This document shows, one piece after another, positions 41,271 through 49,912 of a DNA stretch of 64,000 bases. Under the pieces are notes generated by a model. The model did no database searches. It had not been told where the DNA came from and worked only from the letters and a program-made list of their open reading frames with translations. Positions within the stretch are counted from its first letter, which is position 1; every line of letters begins with the position of its first letter. This stretch comes from Nocardia blacklockiae (lineage in GTDB: Bacteria > Actinomycetota > Actinomycetes > Mycobacteriales > Mycobacteriaceae): positions 1-64,000 of the forward strand of contig NZ_JADLRJ010000019.1 of NCBI RefSeq assembly GCF_015477355.1. The letters run 5' to 3'. The position numbers and the translations under genes were made by a program.

Positions 41271-43973
41271 ATGAACGGGTCGGCGGATGGTCGGGGGCGG
41301 CAGGGGGTGTTGTTCCTGTTTTCCGGGCCGGGTGGTGAGCATGTGCGGATGGGGCGGGCGCTGGCGGCGCGGTATCCGGTGTTCGCGCGGGCGGTGGACG
41401 CGGCTACGGAAGCCGTGGTGCGGGCCGGTGGGCGGCGGGTCTGGACGCCTCGGCACGGTTTCGCGCGGAGCCTGGAGACGGCCGATTCGGTGCAGCCGAC
41501 GCTGTTCGTGTACCAGCTTGCCCTCGCGGAACTGGTGCAGGCGTGGGGGATTCACGCGCACGCGGTGGCCGGGCACGGCGCGGGCGAGATCGCGGCCGCG
41601 GTGGTGGCGGGCGCGCTGTCGCTCTCCGACGGCGCGCGGGTGGCCGCGACGCGCGGGCACACCCTGTCCCGGCTGGACGATCCGGGCGCGGCCGCCGTCC
41701 TGCGCGCGACCCCGGCCGACGTGCGCCGGCTGGTGGAACCCATGCGCTCGGCGGTCTCCCTCGCCACCGTGGACGGACCGGACTCGGTGGTGGTGACCGG
41801 GGTGCCGCGCTACGTCGAGGCACTGGTGCGGCGCGCGCGAAGGCGCGGGTGGTCCGCCGAACTCAATGCGGTCGCGGACCTCAGCCACGTACCGGCCATG
41901 CGAGAAGCACTGCCGGAGTTCACTTCCCAACTCCGCGACGTGACTCCCCGCGCCCCGGGAATACCGGTGTATTCGACGGTGCGGCGGTCGGCGGTGATCA
42001 CCACGCCGACCCTCGGTGCCGACTACTGGACCGAAAATATCTCGGGCACAGTAGAACTGGCGTCCGCCCTGGCGGCAGCCGCCGACGACGGCATGTCCAC
42101 CGTGGTCGAGATCGCGCCCCATCCCACCCTCACGCCGGTGGTACGCGCCCACCCGGCCTTCGCCACCACCACCTATCCCCTGGTGGTCGCCGACAACGAG
42201 GCCGAGTCCTTCCTCGAAGCGGTAGCCCGCCTCTACGCCGACGGCCGCATGTCGAGCACGACAGCCGAAAACCCCTCGCGCCACGGACGATTCCCATCCC
42301 CACCGACTACCGAACACACCCACGCCCCACCACCGCAGACCGCTGCGGAGGAAAACAGCGATGGGGTCGGTCTCCGCGACAGCGACGGCGACGGCATTCC
42401 CCTCGGCCCGACGGTGAAAGCCGAATCGACGCAGGCGACAACCGGTTACGAGTGGTTGATCGCGGATCAGGGTGTGGTGGGCGACGGCAACGGGCAGCCG
42501 TGGCCGACCCGGGGCGCGGCCGTGTACGACCCCACTGTCGCCACCGCGACCGAGTGGGCGGCGACGATTGTCAACGAGGAGTACTGGGAGGCCGTCGACA
42601 TTGCCGAAACGACCACCGCCCCCGTGAATCTGCCGTTCCACCAGGCCCTCGTGGTCGGCGAGTCCGCTGCCGCCGCCGAGCTCGAGCAGCAGCTGAGCCG
42701 ACGGCTGCCGAGCCTGCGGATCAGGCGCGACCCGGTGGACGCGGGGCCGATCGCGGCCTCGCTGCTGGCGGATCAGGGTGTTCCGACGGCGGTCGTGCTG
42801 GTCTGGCCCGCGCCGGAGCTGCCGGGCCCGGTGACGACGGGTGTGGCCGGTGCGCTCGACCTGTTGCGCAGGCTGCTCGACAGCACCGTCGTGGCGACAC
42901 TGACGGTGGTGCTGACCGACCGCACGTCACCGACCCAGCACGCGATCGCCGGCCTGGTCCGCACCCTGCAACTGGAGTCGGCGATACCGACCCGGCTGAT
43001 CTGGACCGCCGACGGCGCACCGGAACGCCTCGTCGGCCTGGTACTGGAAACCGTTGGCCCGCAAGAGCTCCTGGTGCGCGGGTATACCGTCACCGCGCGC
43101 CGGTTCCGGCCCGCGACCGCGAGCGGCACCCCGATCACCATTCGGCCCGAGGGCACCTATGTGGTGACAGGCGGTCTCGGCGCGCTCGGTTCGGTCGCGG
43201 CCCGCTGGCTGCTCGACGCGGGTGCGCGCGACCTGGTGGTGCTGACCCGCACACCGCGCCCGCTGCCGCAGCTCCTCGACGGCTCCGACGACCGGATCGT
43301 GGTCGTCCGCTGCGATGTGACCGACCGCGCCGACCTCGCGAACGCCCTGTTCGACATCCGCGCCTGCGGGTCCACCATCCGAGGCGCGGTGCATGCCGCC
43401 GGACTCCGGCGCGACGCCGAATTCGGCGCTGTCACAACGAGTTCCCTTGCCGAGCTGTTCGAACCGCGCGCCGGCGGAGCCCGGCATCTGATCGACCTCA
43501 CCGCAGCCGACCCGCTCGACTTCGTGCTGCTGTCCTCCTCGGCGACCGGCGCACTGGGCTCCCCCGGACAGGCCGCCGACGCCGCCGCGCACGCGGCTCT
43601 GAACGCACTGGCACACAACCGGACCGACGATCGGGTCCGCAGCATCGACTGGGGCGCATGGATTTCCGGCCCCGCCCCGGCGACCGCGCACTGGCGACGC
43701 GCCGGCGTCACCCCCTTCGACGTAGCCCGCGGCACCGCCGTGCTGTCGGTCGCCCTCGGCCACCGCGCGCCCTCGCTGCTCGCGGTGGACTACACGCCCA
43801 CCGACGACCCGTCCCCCTTGGCCACCCGCCTGCGCGCGCTGCTCCCGCACCGCGACCACGGCCCACCCCCGAATCCCGACACCGGTCCCCTCCCGAAGCA
43901 CCCGACCATTGCCGCCTTGAGCGCCGCACTGGCCGAGGGCTTCCCCACAGCACGCCAACGAGATTCGACATAG
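41271..43973 (+). CDS. AT-KR polyketide-synthase-like pseudoenzyme
   Basis: A 900-residue protein. An acyltransferase domain (about 12-325) contains the family motifs QPTLFVYQLALAELVQAWG, PVYSTV and EIAPHPTLTPV. Its nucleophile elbow reads GHGAG (101-105), so the catalytic Ser is Gly103. A linker (about 330-430) and a structural KR half (about 430-620) lead to a ketoreductase with intact TGGLGALG (633-640). Its catalytic set is broken: Lys to Arg733, Tyr to Asp770, Asn to His774; only Ser757 remains. There is no KS, ACP or TE. ATG 41271 with GTAGGAGTCGGTCG upstream. The frame is intact, so a maintained non-catalytic role is inferred. Confidence 0.85.
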   Translation: MNGSADGRGRQGVLFLFSGPGGEHVRMGRALAARYPVFARAVDAATEAVVRAGGRRVWTPRHGFARSLETADSVQPTLFVYQLALAELVQAWGIHAHAVAGHGAGEIAAAVVAGALSLSDGARVAATRGHTLSRLDDPGAAAVLRATPADVRRLVEPMRSAVSLATVDGPDSVVVTGVPRYVEALVRRARRRGWSAELNAVADLSHVPAMREALPEFTSQLRDVTPRAPGIPVYSTVRRSAVITTPTLGADYWTENISGTVELASALAAAADDGMSTVVEIAPHPTLTPVVRAHPAFATTTYPLVVADNEAESFLEAVARLYADGRMSSTTAENPSRHGRFPSPPTTEHTHAPPPQTAAEENSDGVGLRDSDGDGIPLGPTVKAESTQATTGYEWLIADQGVVGDGNGQPWPTRGAAVYDPTVATATEWAATIVNEEYWEAVDIAETTTAPVNLPFHQALVVGESAAAAELEQQLSRRLPSLRIRRDPVDAGPIAASLLADQGVPTAVVLVWPAPELPGPVTTGVAGALDLLRRLLDSTVVATLTVVLTDRTSPTQHAIAGLVRTLQLESAIPTRLIWTADGAPERLVGLVLETVGPQELLVRGYTVTARRFRPATASGTPITIRPEGTYVVTGGLGALGSVAARWLLDAGARDLVVLTRTPRPLPQLLDGSDDRIVVVRCDVTDRADLANALFDIRACGSTIRGAVHAAGLRRDAEFGAVTTSSLAELFEPRAGGARHLIDLTAADPLDFVLLSSSATGALGSPGQAADAAAHAALNALAHNRTDDRVRSIDWGAWISGPAPATAHWRRAGVTPFDVARGTAVLSVALGHRAPSLLAVDYTPTDDPSPLATRLRALLPHRDHGPPPNPDTGPLPKHPTIAALSAALAEGFPTARQRDST

Positions 43974-44000
43974 CGGACGCGACGGCCGGGAGCGGGAATG

Positions 44001-44396
44001 TCAGTCGGGCGAACGGCCGAGTAGGCGATCCGTCTCGCGGCGCTCCCGTTTCGTGGGACGACCGGAACCGCGATCGCGGCGCGGCATGGTGGCGAGGATT
44101 TCCGGGGCAGGCGGAGGAGGAGACTTGTCGATGAAGCACTGCGTGGCGATGGCGGCACCCACGCGTTTGGCGATGACCCGCTCCACGACGACGATGCGCT
44201 CGATGCCGTTGACACGGACTCGAACCTCGTCGCCGGGCTTGATCTGATGGGCGGGCTTCACCGCCACGCCGTTCACGCGGACGTGCCCGGCCCGGCAGGC
44301 GGTCGCCGCCGCCGACCGGGTCTTGAACAAGCGCACCGCCCACACCCAGGAATCGACCCGGGCGGAGGCGAGCTGCTGATCCGTCTCTGCGCGCAT
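44001..44396 (-). CDS. S4-domain RNA-binding protein (Hsp15-like)
   Basis: A 131-residue protein. The S4 domain (about 12-75) reads RVDSWVWAVRLFKTRSAA, then RAGHVRVNGVAVKPAHQIKPGD, the Hsp15 pattern. A basic tail follows (RRDRGSGRPTKRERRETDRL). Hsp15 rescues stalled 50S subunits carrying nascent chains. ATG 44396. Convergent with the AT-KR gene and 40 bp upstream of the NlpC/P60 stop. Confidence 0.9.
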   Translation of the reverse strand: MRAETDQQLASARVDSWVWAVRLFKTRSAAATACRAGHVRVNGVAVKPAHQIKPGDEVRVRVNGIERIVVVERVIAKRVGAAIATQCFIDKSPPPPAPEILATMPRRDRGSGRPTKRERRETDRLLGRSPD

Positions 44397-44436
44397 ACGT
44401 TCAGAAGGTTACGCGCAGGACGGACCGGGGCAACTC

Positions 44437-45096
44437 TCAGGCGACGCGACGTGCGGTGACGATCGAGTCGGGGTTCAGGTGCGAGTACTCGACGGGCTCG
44501 CCGGCCTGCGGGGCGTGCAGGATCTGACCGTCGCCGGCGTACATGGCCACGTGGCCGCCGCCGTTCTGGATGATGAGGTCGCCGGGCTGCAGGTCCTGGA
44601 AGGCGACCGGGCGGCCGACGTGCGACTGCTCGAAGCTGGTGCGCGGCAGGTCGATTCCGGCCTGCTTGTAGGCCCACTTCACCAGGCCGGAGCAGTCGAA
44701 GCCGTTCGGGCCGTTGCCGCCCCAGACGTACTGGGCGCCGATCTTGCTGCGGGCCGCGTCGAGCGCGATGTCGCCGTTGGTGCTCGGCTTCTGCTGCTCG
44801 AAGAAGTTCGGCGCGGCGGGGCCGGGCGCGATGGCCTGCGGAGCCGCCAGCGACTGCTGGAAGCCCTTGATTTCGTCGGCGTGGTCGGCGAGTGCCTGGT
44901 TGGCCTGAGCGACCTGCTGGTCGTACTCGGCACCGAGCGGCACGTCGAAGTTGCCGAAGCCGGGAACGTTGATGGTTGCTGCCTGTGCCGAGATGGCCGG
45001 CATAGCACCAGTGGAAGCGGCGACCGCACCGAATACGAGCGCGCCCTTCACAGAATTCGGGAGCCGAGATTCCCGCTGCAAGCTGTGTTTACCCAC
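44437..45096 (-). CDS. Secreted NlpC/P60 endopeptidase
   Basis: A 219-residue exported peptidoglycan endopeptidase. A signal peptide (about 1-40, hydrophobic VKGALVFGAVAASTGAMP, cleavage near SAQAA) precedes a short linker. The C40 domain (about 105-219) has the catalytic Cys in GFDCSGLVKWAY, the His in GGHVAMYAG and a third residue in ILHAPQ. It cuts D-Glu-mDAP stem peptides and participates in wall remodelling. GTG 45096 with AGGAGAC upstream. Controlled by a c-di-AMP riboswitch in its leader. Confidence 0.92.
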   Translation of the reverse strand: MGKHSLQRESRLPNSVKGALVFGAVAASTGAMPAISAQAATINVPGFGNFDVPLGAEYDQQVAQANQALADHADEIKGFQQSLAAPQAIAPGPAAPNFFEQQKPSTNGDIALDAARSKIGAQYVWGGNGPNGFDCSGLVKWAYKQAGIDLPRTSFEQSHVGRPVAFQDLQPGDLIIQNGGGHVAMYAGDGQILHAPQAGEPVEYSHLNPDSIVTARRVA

Positions 45097-45119
45097 CGAG
45101 CTGAGTCTCCTGTTTCTTC

Positions 45120-45276
45120 CTGCCCACCCACCGACCGGGTTAGCTGACGGGTTCGGGCCGGGAAGTTCGGCCCTACCTCGACGACCGTGTGGCCGAAGCG
45201 GATTCACCCCACAAACCTGGGTCCCCGGCTCGGATATCGGGCTGCCCACCCGGTATCCGATTAGGCGGTAACTCGA
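45120..45276 (-). ncRNA. ydaO-yuaA class c-di-AMP riboswitch
   Basis: On the minus strand, conserved elements appear in order: TTACCGCCTAAT, GCCGGGGACCCAGG, TGGGGTGAATC, then CCCGTCAGCTAACCC. These are the signature strings of the ydaO riboswitch. The element ends about 25 bases before the GTG of the NlpC/P60 gene. Binding of c-di-AMP to this class normally turns expression off; actinobacterial examples precede Rpf or NlpC/P60 cell-wall hydrolases. Confidence 0.88.
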
Positions 45277-45519
45277 TGGGCCGCCTCGCCTGCGAAGCGA
45301 CTGCCTCCATCGGGTCACGAAGAGATTACGACGGGCGGGCGCTGTTGTCCACCCCACAGGACCGCGTGTTCGCCGCCGGCCGCGAATACCCAGGACAGCC
45401 ACCGAATCACGCGCTCGGGCCCGGTGATAACGACTAGGCATCGCCCCGGACAACGGTGTTATCGAACCGAGCCGCGGCGGCGTTACCGACCGGTCGCGGC
45501 CGATCCACGTGGGCGTGGC

Positions 45520-45771
45520 TCAGTCGCGCAGGCGCAGCGCGCGTTCCAATTCGGTGATCCGGTCGCGCGCCTCGGCGAGTTCGATCTCGAGCCGGCCCAG
45601 CGCCATCACCAGCGGGCCGACCGCGAGATCGGCGACCAGCTGCGGATCGTCGTAGCCGCGCTCGATGGCCACCAGGATGTTGTCGCGGATGCGCGTGGCG
45701 ACCGGAGCGTTCGCCGGCACGTTCCAGGATTCGACCACCTCGCCGACGGTGGGAGTGGATTCCTCCGACAT
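45520..45771 (-). CDS. Conserved small protein of unknown function
   Basis: An 83-residue acidic protein. Its end (VMALGRLEIELAEARDRITELERALRLRD) forms a coiled-coil helix (about 52-83). No signal, no metal site. ATG 45771. It stands alone, divergent from an ATPase gene. No function can be given. Confidence 0.6.
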   Translation of the reverse strand: MSEESTPTVGEVVESWNVPANAPVATRIRDNILVAIERGYDDPQLVADLAVGPLVMALGRLEIELAEARDRITELERALRLRD

Positions 45772-45899
45772 GTCTCTCCCTGCGCTGGGACCCCGTTCGT
45801 GACACTGACAAGGATAGGTGCATGCCGGACGATAACTGTCTCTAGGGCATTCCGTAGATGCACCGAGAATGACATCGCGAGGGGCTACGGTGTACGGGC

Positions 45900-47087
45900 A
45901 TGGACCCCGTGCGGAATCCGTATGCCCCCGGAGCCGGTCAGCGACCGCCCGAACTCGCCGGGCGCGCCAGGCAACTCGACGCCTTCGACATCGTGCTGGA
46001 GCGCGTCTCGCGCGGCCGACCCGAGCGCAGCGTGATGCTCACCGGCCTGCGCGGCGTCGGAAAGACGGTGCTGCTCAACCAGCTTCGTTCCACGGCCCGC
46101 TCGCGCGGCTGGGGCACCGGGAAATTGGAGGCGCGGCCCGATCAGGGACTGCGCCGGCCGCTGGCCTCCGCGCTGCACATGGCGGTGCGGCAGGTCGCGG
46201 TGGCACACCGCAATCCGGAGATGGTGGACGATTTCCTGGGCATCCTCAAGGCTTTCGCGCTGCGCGCCACCGCCGACAAGGGCATGCGCGAACGCTGGCA
46301 GCCCGGCATAGACGTGCCGGCCGTCACCGGGCGCGCCGATTCCGGCGACATCGAGATCGACCTGGTGGAACTGCTGATGGAGGCGGGCCAGCTGGCCCAG
46401 GACAGCGGCGTCGGCATCGCGGTCTTCATCGACGAGATGCAGGACCTGGGCCCGGCCGACATCTCCGCGATCTGCGGCGCCTGCCACGAATTGAGCCAGG
46501 AGGCAGCGCCGTTGATCGTCGTGGGCGCGGGACTGCCGCACCTGCCGGCGGTGCTGTCGGCGTCGAAGAGCTACTCCGAGCGACTGTTCGGCTATCACCG
46601 CATCGATCGGCTGGACCGGGAGGCGGCCGATCTGGCCCTCATCGCGCCCGCCGAACGCGAACAGGTGAAGTTCACCGAGGCGGCGCTGGACGCGCTGTAC
46701 CGCAAGGCCGACGGCTATCCGTATTTCGTGCAGGCCTACGGCAAGGCCACCTGGGACGTGGCGGCGCAGAGCCCGATCGGCGTCGAGGACGTCGAACTGG
46801 CCGCGCCCGCCGCCGAGGAGGAGCTGGCGGTCGGGTTCTTCGGCTCCCGGTACGAGCGCGCCACCCCGGCCGAGCGGGAGTACATGCGCGCCATGGCCGA
46901 TCTGTCCGGCGACGACGGCCCGGTAGCGACGGCGGCGGTGGCCAAGGAGCTGGGGCGCAAGCCCGCCTCGCTGTCGCCGGCGCGCGACGGGTTGATCAAG
47001 AAGGGCCTCATCTATTCGGCCGAGCGCGGCACCATCGGTTTCACGGTGCCGCACTTCGGGCGGTACCTGCGCAGCGTCAACACCTAG
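45900..47087 (+). CDS. AAA-type ATPase (P-loop, Orc1/MSP-like)
   Basis: A 395-residue ATPase. Walker A reads TGLRGVGKTVLLNQL near 43-57 and Walker B VFIDEMQDL near 176-184. RFG-type C-terminal winged-helix-like segment is suggested by DGLIKKGLIYS. Such proteins often act as stand-alone signal ATPases in actinobacteria; their role is not established. ATG 45900. Convergent with a Ser/Thr kinase, stops overlapping in CTAG. Confidence 0.8.
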   Translation: MDPVRNPYAPGAGQRPPELAGRARQLDAFDIVLERVSRGRPERSVMLTGLRGVGKTVLLNQLRSTARSRGWGTGKLEARPDQGLRRPLASALHMAVRQVAVAHRNPEMVDDFLGILKAFALRATADKGMRERWQPGIDVPAVTGRADSGDIEIDLVELLMEAGQLAQDSGVGIAVFIDEMQDLGPADISAICGACHELSQEAAPLIVVGAGLPHLPAVLSASKSYSERLFGYHRIDRLDREAADLALIAPAEREQVKFTEAALDALYRKADGYPYFVQAYGKATWDVAAQSPIGVEDVELAAPAAEEELAVGFFGSRYERATPAEREYMRAMADLSGDDGPVATAAVAKELGRKPASLSPARDGLIKKGLIYSAERGTIGFTVPHFGRYLRSVNT

Positions 47088-48457
47088 GGCATGCGCACGC
47101 AGCGCCCGGCGTAGGCGCCGTCGGAGTCTCGGAAGACCGGCCACTGCAAGGCCTTCGAGCGCGTCTCCGGGCCGTAGACGCCGTCGATGTCCGCGCCGCC
47201 GTCGGATTGCTCGTGCTTGACGGCGTTGGTGGTGGCGGCGTCGTAGAGACCGCTCACGGTGAGCGGTATGTGCCGGCACAGCGTGAGCGCCTCCTGCACC
47301 GCGCGCACCGGGTCGCCCTGGTCGCCGACGCCGAGGATGCACCGGCCGTCGTCGTGATCGGCCGCGCCGCTGGGCAAGCGCACGAACGAGCCGTCGCCGA
47401 CCGGTACCAGGGACCGCCAGTAGCAGTGCCTGCTGGTGATCGAGGCGGCGCTGCTGCCGTGCGAAGGCGCGCCGGTCGACTCGCTCGATTTCTCCGGCAG
47501 CGCGATCACCGTCACCACGACGCCGACCACGGCCGCCGCCGCGAGCGCCGCGGCGATCGCCGCCCACCGGATTCCTTTCCGGGAAGGGCCGAATGCGCGT
47601 GCGGGAGCGGGCGGTTCGCCGTCGCGCAGGGCCGCGGTGACGGCGTCCGCGAATTCCGCGCAACTCTGGAAGCGGGCGTCGGGATCGTCGGCCATGGCCC
47701 GCGCGATGACGGCGTCCAGCGCGGCGGGCAGCTCGGCCTGCGAGCGCGTCGGGGCGTGGGCGGGGTCGTCGGGCTGGGTGGGCAGCGCCTCCGGCCGGGG
47801 CGACCGCCCGCCCGGGTTCGCGCCGGTGAGCAGGGCCAGCAGGGTGGCGCCCAGGGAGTAGATGTCGGCCCGCCGGTCCGCGGAACGGCCCGCCAGCACC
47901 TCCGGGGCCGCGTACGCGGGAGTGCAGTCCAGCCAACCGGTTTCGGTCACGGTGGCGTCCGCGTCGACGGTGCGGGACAGCCCGAAATCGACGACCAGGA
48001 TCCGATCGCCGTCGTCGCCGTCGGCCACCAGCAGATTCGACGGCTTCACGTCGCGGTGCAGCAGGTTCTGGTCGTGCGCGTGCTGCAAACCGCGCGCGGC
48101 CGCGCACACGATGCGGGCGGCGCGGTCCGGCGGCAGCCCGGCGGGCGCGCGGCGGATGAGTTCGCCCGCGTCGGTGCCGTCGACGTACTGCATGGCGATC
48201 CACAGCGCGTCGTCCTCGGCGCCGCGGTTGTACACCGACACCACGTTCGGATGGTCGAGCCGGCAGGCCATCTCGGCCTCGCGGCGGAACAGGCCGCGGT
48301 AGCGCGGGTTGGCGCCCAGGCGCTCGTCGAGCACCTTCAGGGCCACCCGGCGCGGCAGTTCGGGATCGTCGGCCAGGTAGACCGCGCCCATGCCGCCCGC
48401 GCCCAGCGGGCGCACGATCGTGTACCCCGCGAACGTCTGCCCTGCCCGCAACAACAT
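47084..48457 (-). CDS. Membrane Ser/Thr protein kinase with extracytoplasmic peptidoglycan-binding-like domain
   Basis: A 457-residue Hanks-type kinase. Glycine loop GAGGMGAVYLA and ALKVL Lys are followed by HRDVKPSNLL, DFGLSR and APEV. The kinase domain is about 1-270. A membrane span (WAAIAAALAAAAVVGVVVTV) near 300-320 leads to an outside domain of about 135 residues. Its end (VRAVQEALTLC, GLYDAATTNAVKHEQ, IDGVYGPETRSKAL) is a peptidoglycan-binding_1 repeat. It probably senses wall material. ATG 48457 with GCGGAGGAC upstream is chosen over a longer frame. Confidence 0.92.
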   Translation of the reverse strand: MLLRAGQTFAGYTIVRPLGAGGMGAVYLADDPELPRRVALKVLDERLGANPRYRGLFRREAEMACRLDHPNVVSVYNRGAEDDALWIAMQYVDGTDAGELIRRAPAGLPPDRAARIVCAAARGLQHAHDQNLLHRDVKPSNLLVADGDDGDRILVVDFGLSRTVDADATVTETGWLDCTPAYAAPEVLAGRSADRRADIYSLGATLLALLTGANPGGRSPRPEALPTQPDDPAHAPTRSQAELPAALDAVIARAMADDPDARFQSCAEFADAVTAALRDGEPPAPARAFGPSRKGIRWAAIAAALAAAAVVGVVVTVIALPEKSSESTGAPSHGSSAASITSRHCYWRSLVPVGDGSFVRLPSGAADHDDGRCILGVGDQGDPVRAVQEALTLCRHIPLTVSGLYDAATTNAVKHEQSDGGADIDGVYGPETRSKALQWPVFRDSDGAYAGRCVRMP

Positions 48458-48617
48458 CCCCGTCCTCCGCTGGGCGCCGGTCCTCCTCACCCGTACACAC
48501 AGTCAGCTCTCCACATCCGGACGCCCGCTGTCAAGCGCGGGGCCCGAGGGGCGGGGTTGCGCGTACTTCGCCGGATCGGCTCGCGAGCAATCGAATTCGA
48601 CTTCGACAGGCCGTCGC

Positions 48618-48639
48618 GAGGTATCTCTACAGAGGTATC
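48618..48639. repeat. Direct repeat GAGGTATC upstream of the epoxide hydrolase
   Basis: GAGGTATC occurs twice at 48618 and 48632, a 14-bp period. Together with the palindromes at 48651-48670 and 48678-48700 it forms a dense regulatory region. A regulator is not encoded nearby. Confidence 0.4.
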
Positions 48640-48677
48640 GCGGAAGAAGTAGATAATCCTAGATTTATCTCGAATCA

Positions 48678-48700
48678 AGTAGGACCAAAACAGTCCTACT
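48678..48700. promoter_or_regulatory. Operator-like palindrome AGTAGGAC-N7-GTCCTACT
   Basis: A perfect 8-bp inverted repeat, 20 bp before the epoxide hydrolase ATG. A weaker repeat AGATAA-N8-TTATCT lies at 48651-48670. No cognate regulator gene adjoins. Confidence 0.55.
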
Positions 48701-48720
48701 GAGTTCCTATCGTTCCTTCC

Positions 48721-49857
48721 ATGAGCAGCACAGAGATTCGCCCCTTCCGCATCGAGATCCCGCAGCCGGAGATCGACGACCTCCGGCAGCGGTTGGCCCG
48801 GACACGGTGGGCCGCCCAGCTTCCCGGTTCGGGACGCGACCGCGGGGTCCCGGTGTCCGAGGTGCGAGAGCTGGCCCGGTACTGGCAGAGCGAGTACGAC
48901 TGGCGGGCGCAGGAGCGGCGGCTCAACGAGTTTCCGCAGTTCGTCACCGAGATCGACGGCGCGTCGGTGCATTTCCTGCATGTCCGCTCGGCGGAGCCGG
49001 GAGCGACTCCCGTACTGCTGAATCACGGCTGGCCGAACTCGTTCGTGGAATTCACCGAGTTGATCGGCCGGCTGACGGACCCGCGCGCCCACGGGGCGGA
49101 CCCGGCCTCGGCCTGTCACGTGGTGGTGCCGTCGGTGCCGGGATTCGGCTTCTCTGAGCCGCCGCACACGACGGGCTGGACCGTCGACCGCGTCGCGGCG
49201 ATGTGGGCGGAGCTGATGACCCGGCTGGGCTACGACCGCTACGTGGTGCAGGGCGGCGATCTGGGCACCTATGTCGCCACGGCACTCGCGCAGGCGGTCC
49301 CCGAGCGGGTGGTCGGCCTGTATATCACTGCGGGACTGGGCTTTCCGACCGAGGCCGACGCACCGGACCTGACCGGCGACGAGCGGGCCGCCTACGAGGC
49401 GCTGCTGTCCGCGGACTGGATGCACGGCGTCGACCACCACGCACTGCTGCGGGCGGCGCCGCAGACCTTCGACTTCGGCTGGACCGACTCCCCGGCCGCG
49501 GCGCTGGCGTGGATGTTGCAGAAGTTCCACGATTTCAGCGCCGCGGGCGCCCTCGACGCGGCGATCGATCGCGACGCGTTCCTGACCAACCTCAGCGTCT
49601 ACTGGTTCACCCGGACGTTCGGCACCTCGGCGTGGACCTATTACGAGAGCACCGGTTTCGCCTGGCCGACGGGCTCGGCGGCGGTGCCGACCGGCGTGTA
49701 CAGCGGCCCGCCCGGTATCCGACGGCTCGCCGAGCGCACCGCGAAGATCGTGCACTGGCCGACGGACAACCCGGCGGGTCACCACTTCATCGCCATGAAC
49801 CGGCCCGACGACTACGCCGCCGACCTGCGCGACTTCCTTTCCACGGTCGACCGATAG
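48721..49857 (+). CDS. Epoxide hydrolase (EHN-type alpha/beta hydrolase)
   Basis: A 378-residue hydrolase with the N-terminal EHN cap (about 5-110: FRIEIPQPEIDDLRQRLARTRW). The oxyanion motif NHGWPNSFVEF follows. The nucleophile elbow is QGGDLG (Asp nucleophile near 180) and the His sits in GHHFIAMN near the end, with a Tyr pair expected in the cap (YYES). It opens epoxides to diols. ATG 48721 has no clear Shine-Dalgarno site, so it may be translated from a short leader. A hairpin at 49873 separates it from FadE. Confidence 0.9.
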   Translation: MSSTEIRPFRIEIPQPEIDDLRQRLARTRWAAQLPGSGRDRGVPVSEVRELARYWQSEYDWRAQERRLNEFPQFVTEIDGASVHFLHVRSAEPGATPVLLNHGWPNSFVEFTELIGRLTDPRAHGADPASACHVVVPSVPGFGFSEPPHTTGWTVDRVAAMWAELMTRLGYDRYVVQGGDLGTYVATALAQAVPERVVGLYITAGLGFPTEADAPDLTGDERAAYEALLSADWMHGVDHHALLRAAPQTFDFGWTDSPAAALAWMLQKFHDFSAAGALDAAIDRDAFLTNLSVYWFTRTFGTSAWTYYESTGFAWPTGSAAVPTGVYSGPPGIRRLAERTAKIVHWPTDNPAGHHFIAMNRPDDYAADLRDFLSTVDR

Positions 49858-49872
49858 GGCTTGTTCAGGTGA

Positions 49873-49912
49873 ATATTCACCTATCTAGCATCGTTACTAG
49901 ATAGGTGAATAT
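49873..49912. terminator. Bidirectional terminator hairpin
   Basis: A perfect 16-bp stem (ATATTCACCTATCTAG and its exact complement) with an 8-base loop. It overlaps the FadE stop codon and lies 15 bp after the epoxide hydrolase stop, so it can end both convergent transcripts. It is unusually AT-rich for the genome. The left side also forms a separate 16-bp palindrome, AGGTGAATATTCACCT. Confidence 0.75.

Noticed and set aside
40891-41274. A 127-codon frame overlapping the AT-KR start as ATGA
   Set aside because: It consists almost wholly of the minisatellite, and the same DNA is open in several frames; there is no evidence of translation.
41271-43973. AT-KR gene as a decayed pseudogene
   Set aside because: The frame is intact for 900 codons with a good ribosome site and preserved structural motifs, so pseudoenzyme is the better description.
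45885-48500. An 871-codon open frame antisense to the ATPase gene and running through the kinase gene in another frame
   Set aside because: The same shadow effect; Walker motifs and kinase motifs lie in the other frames.
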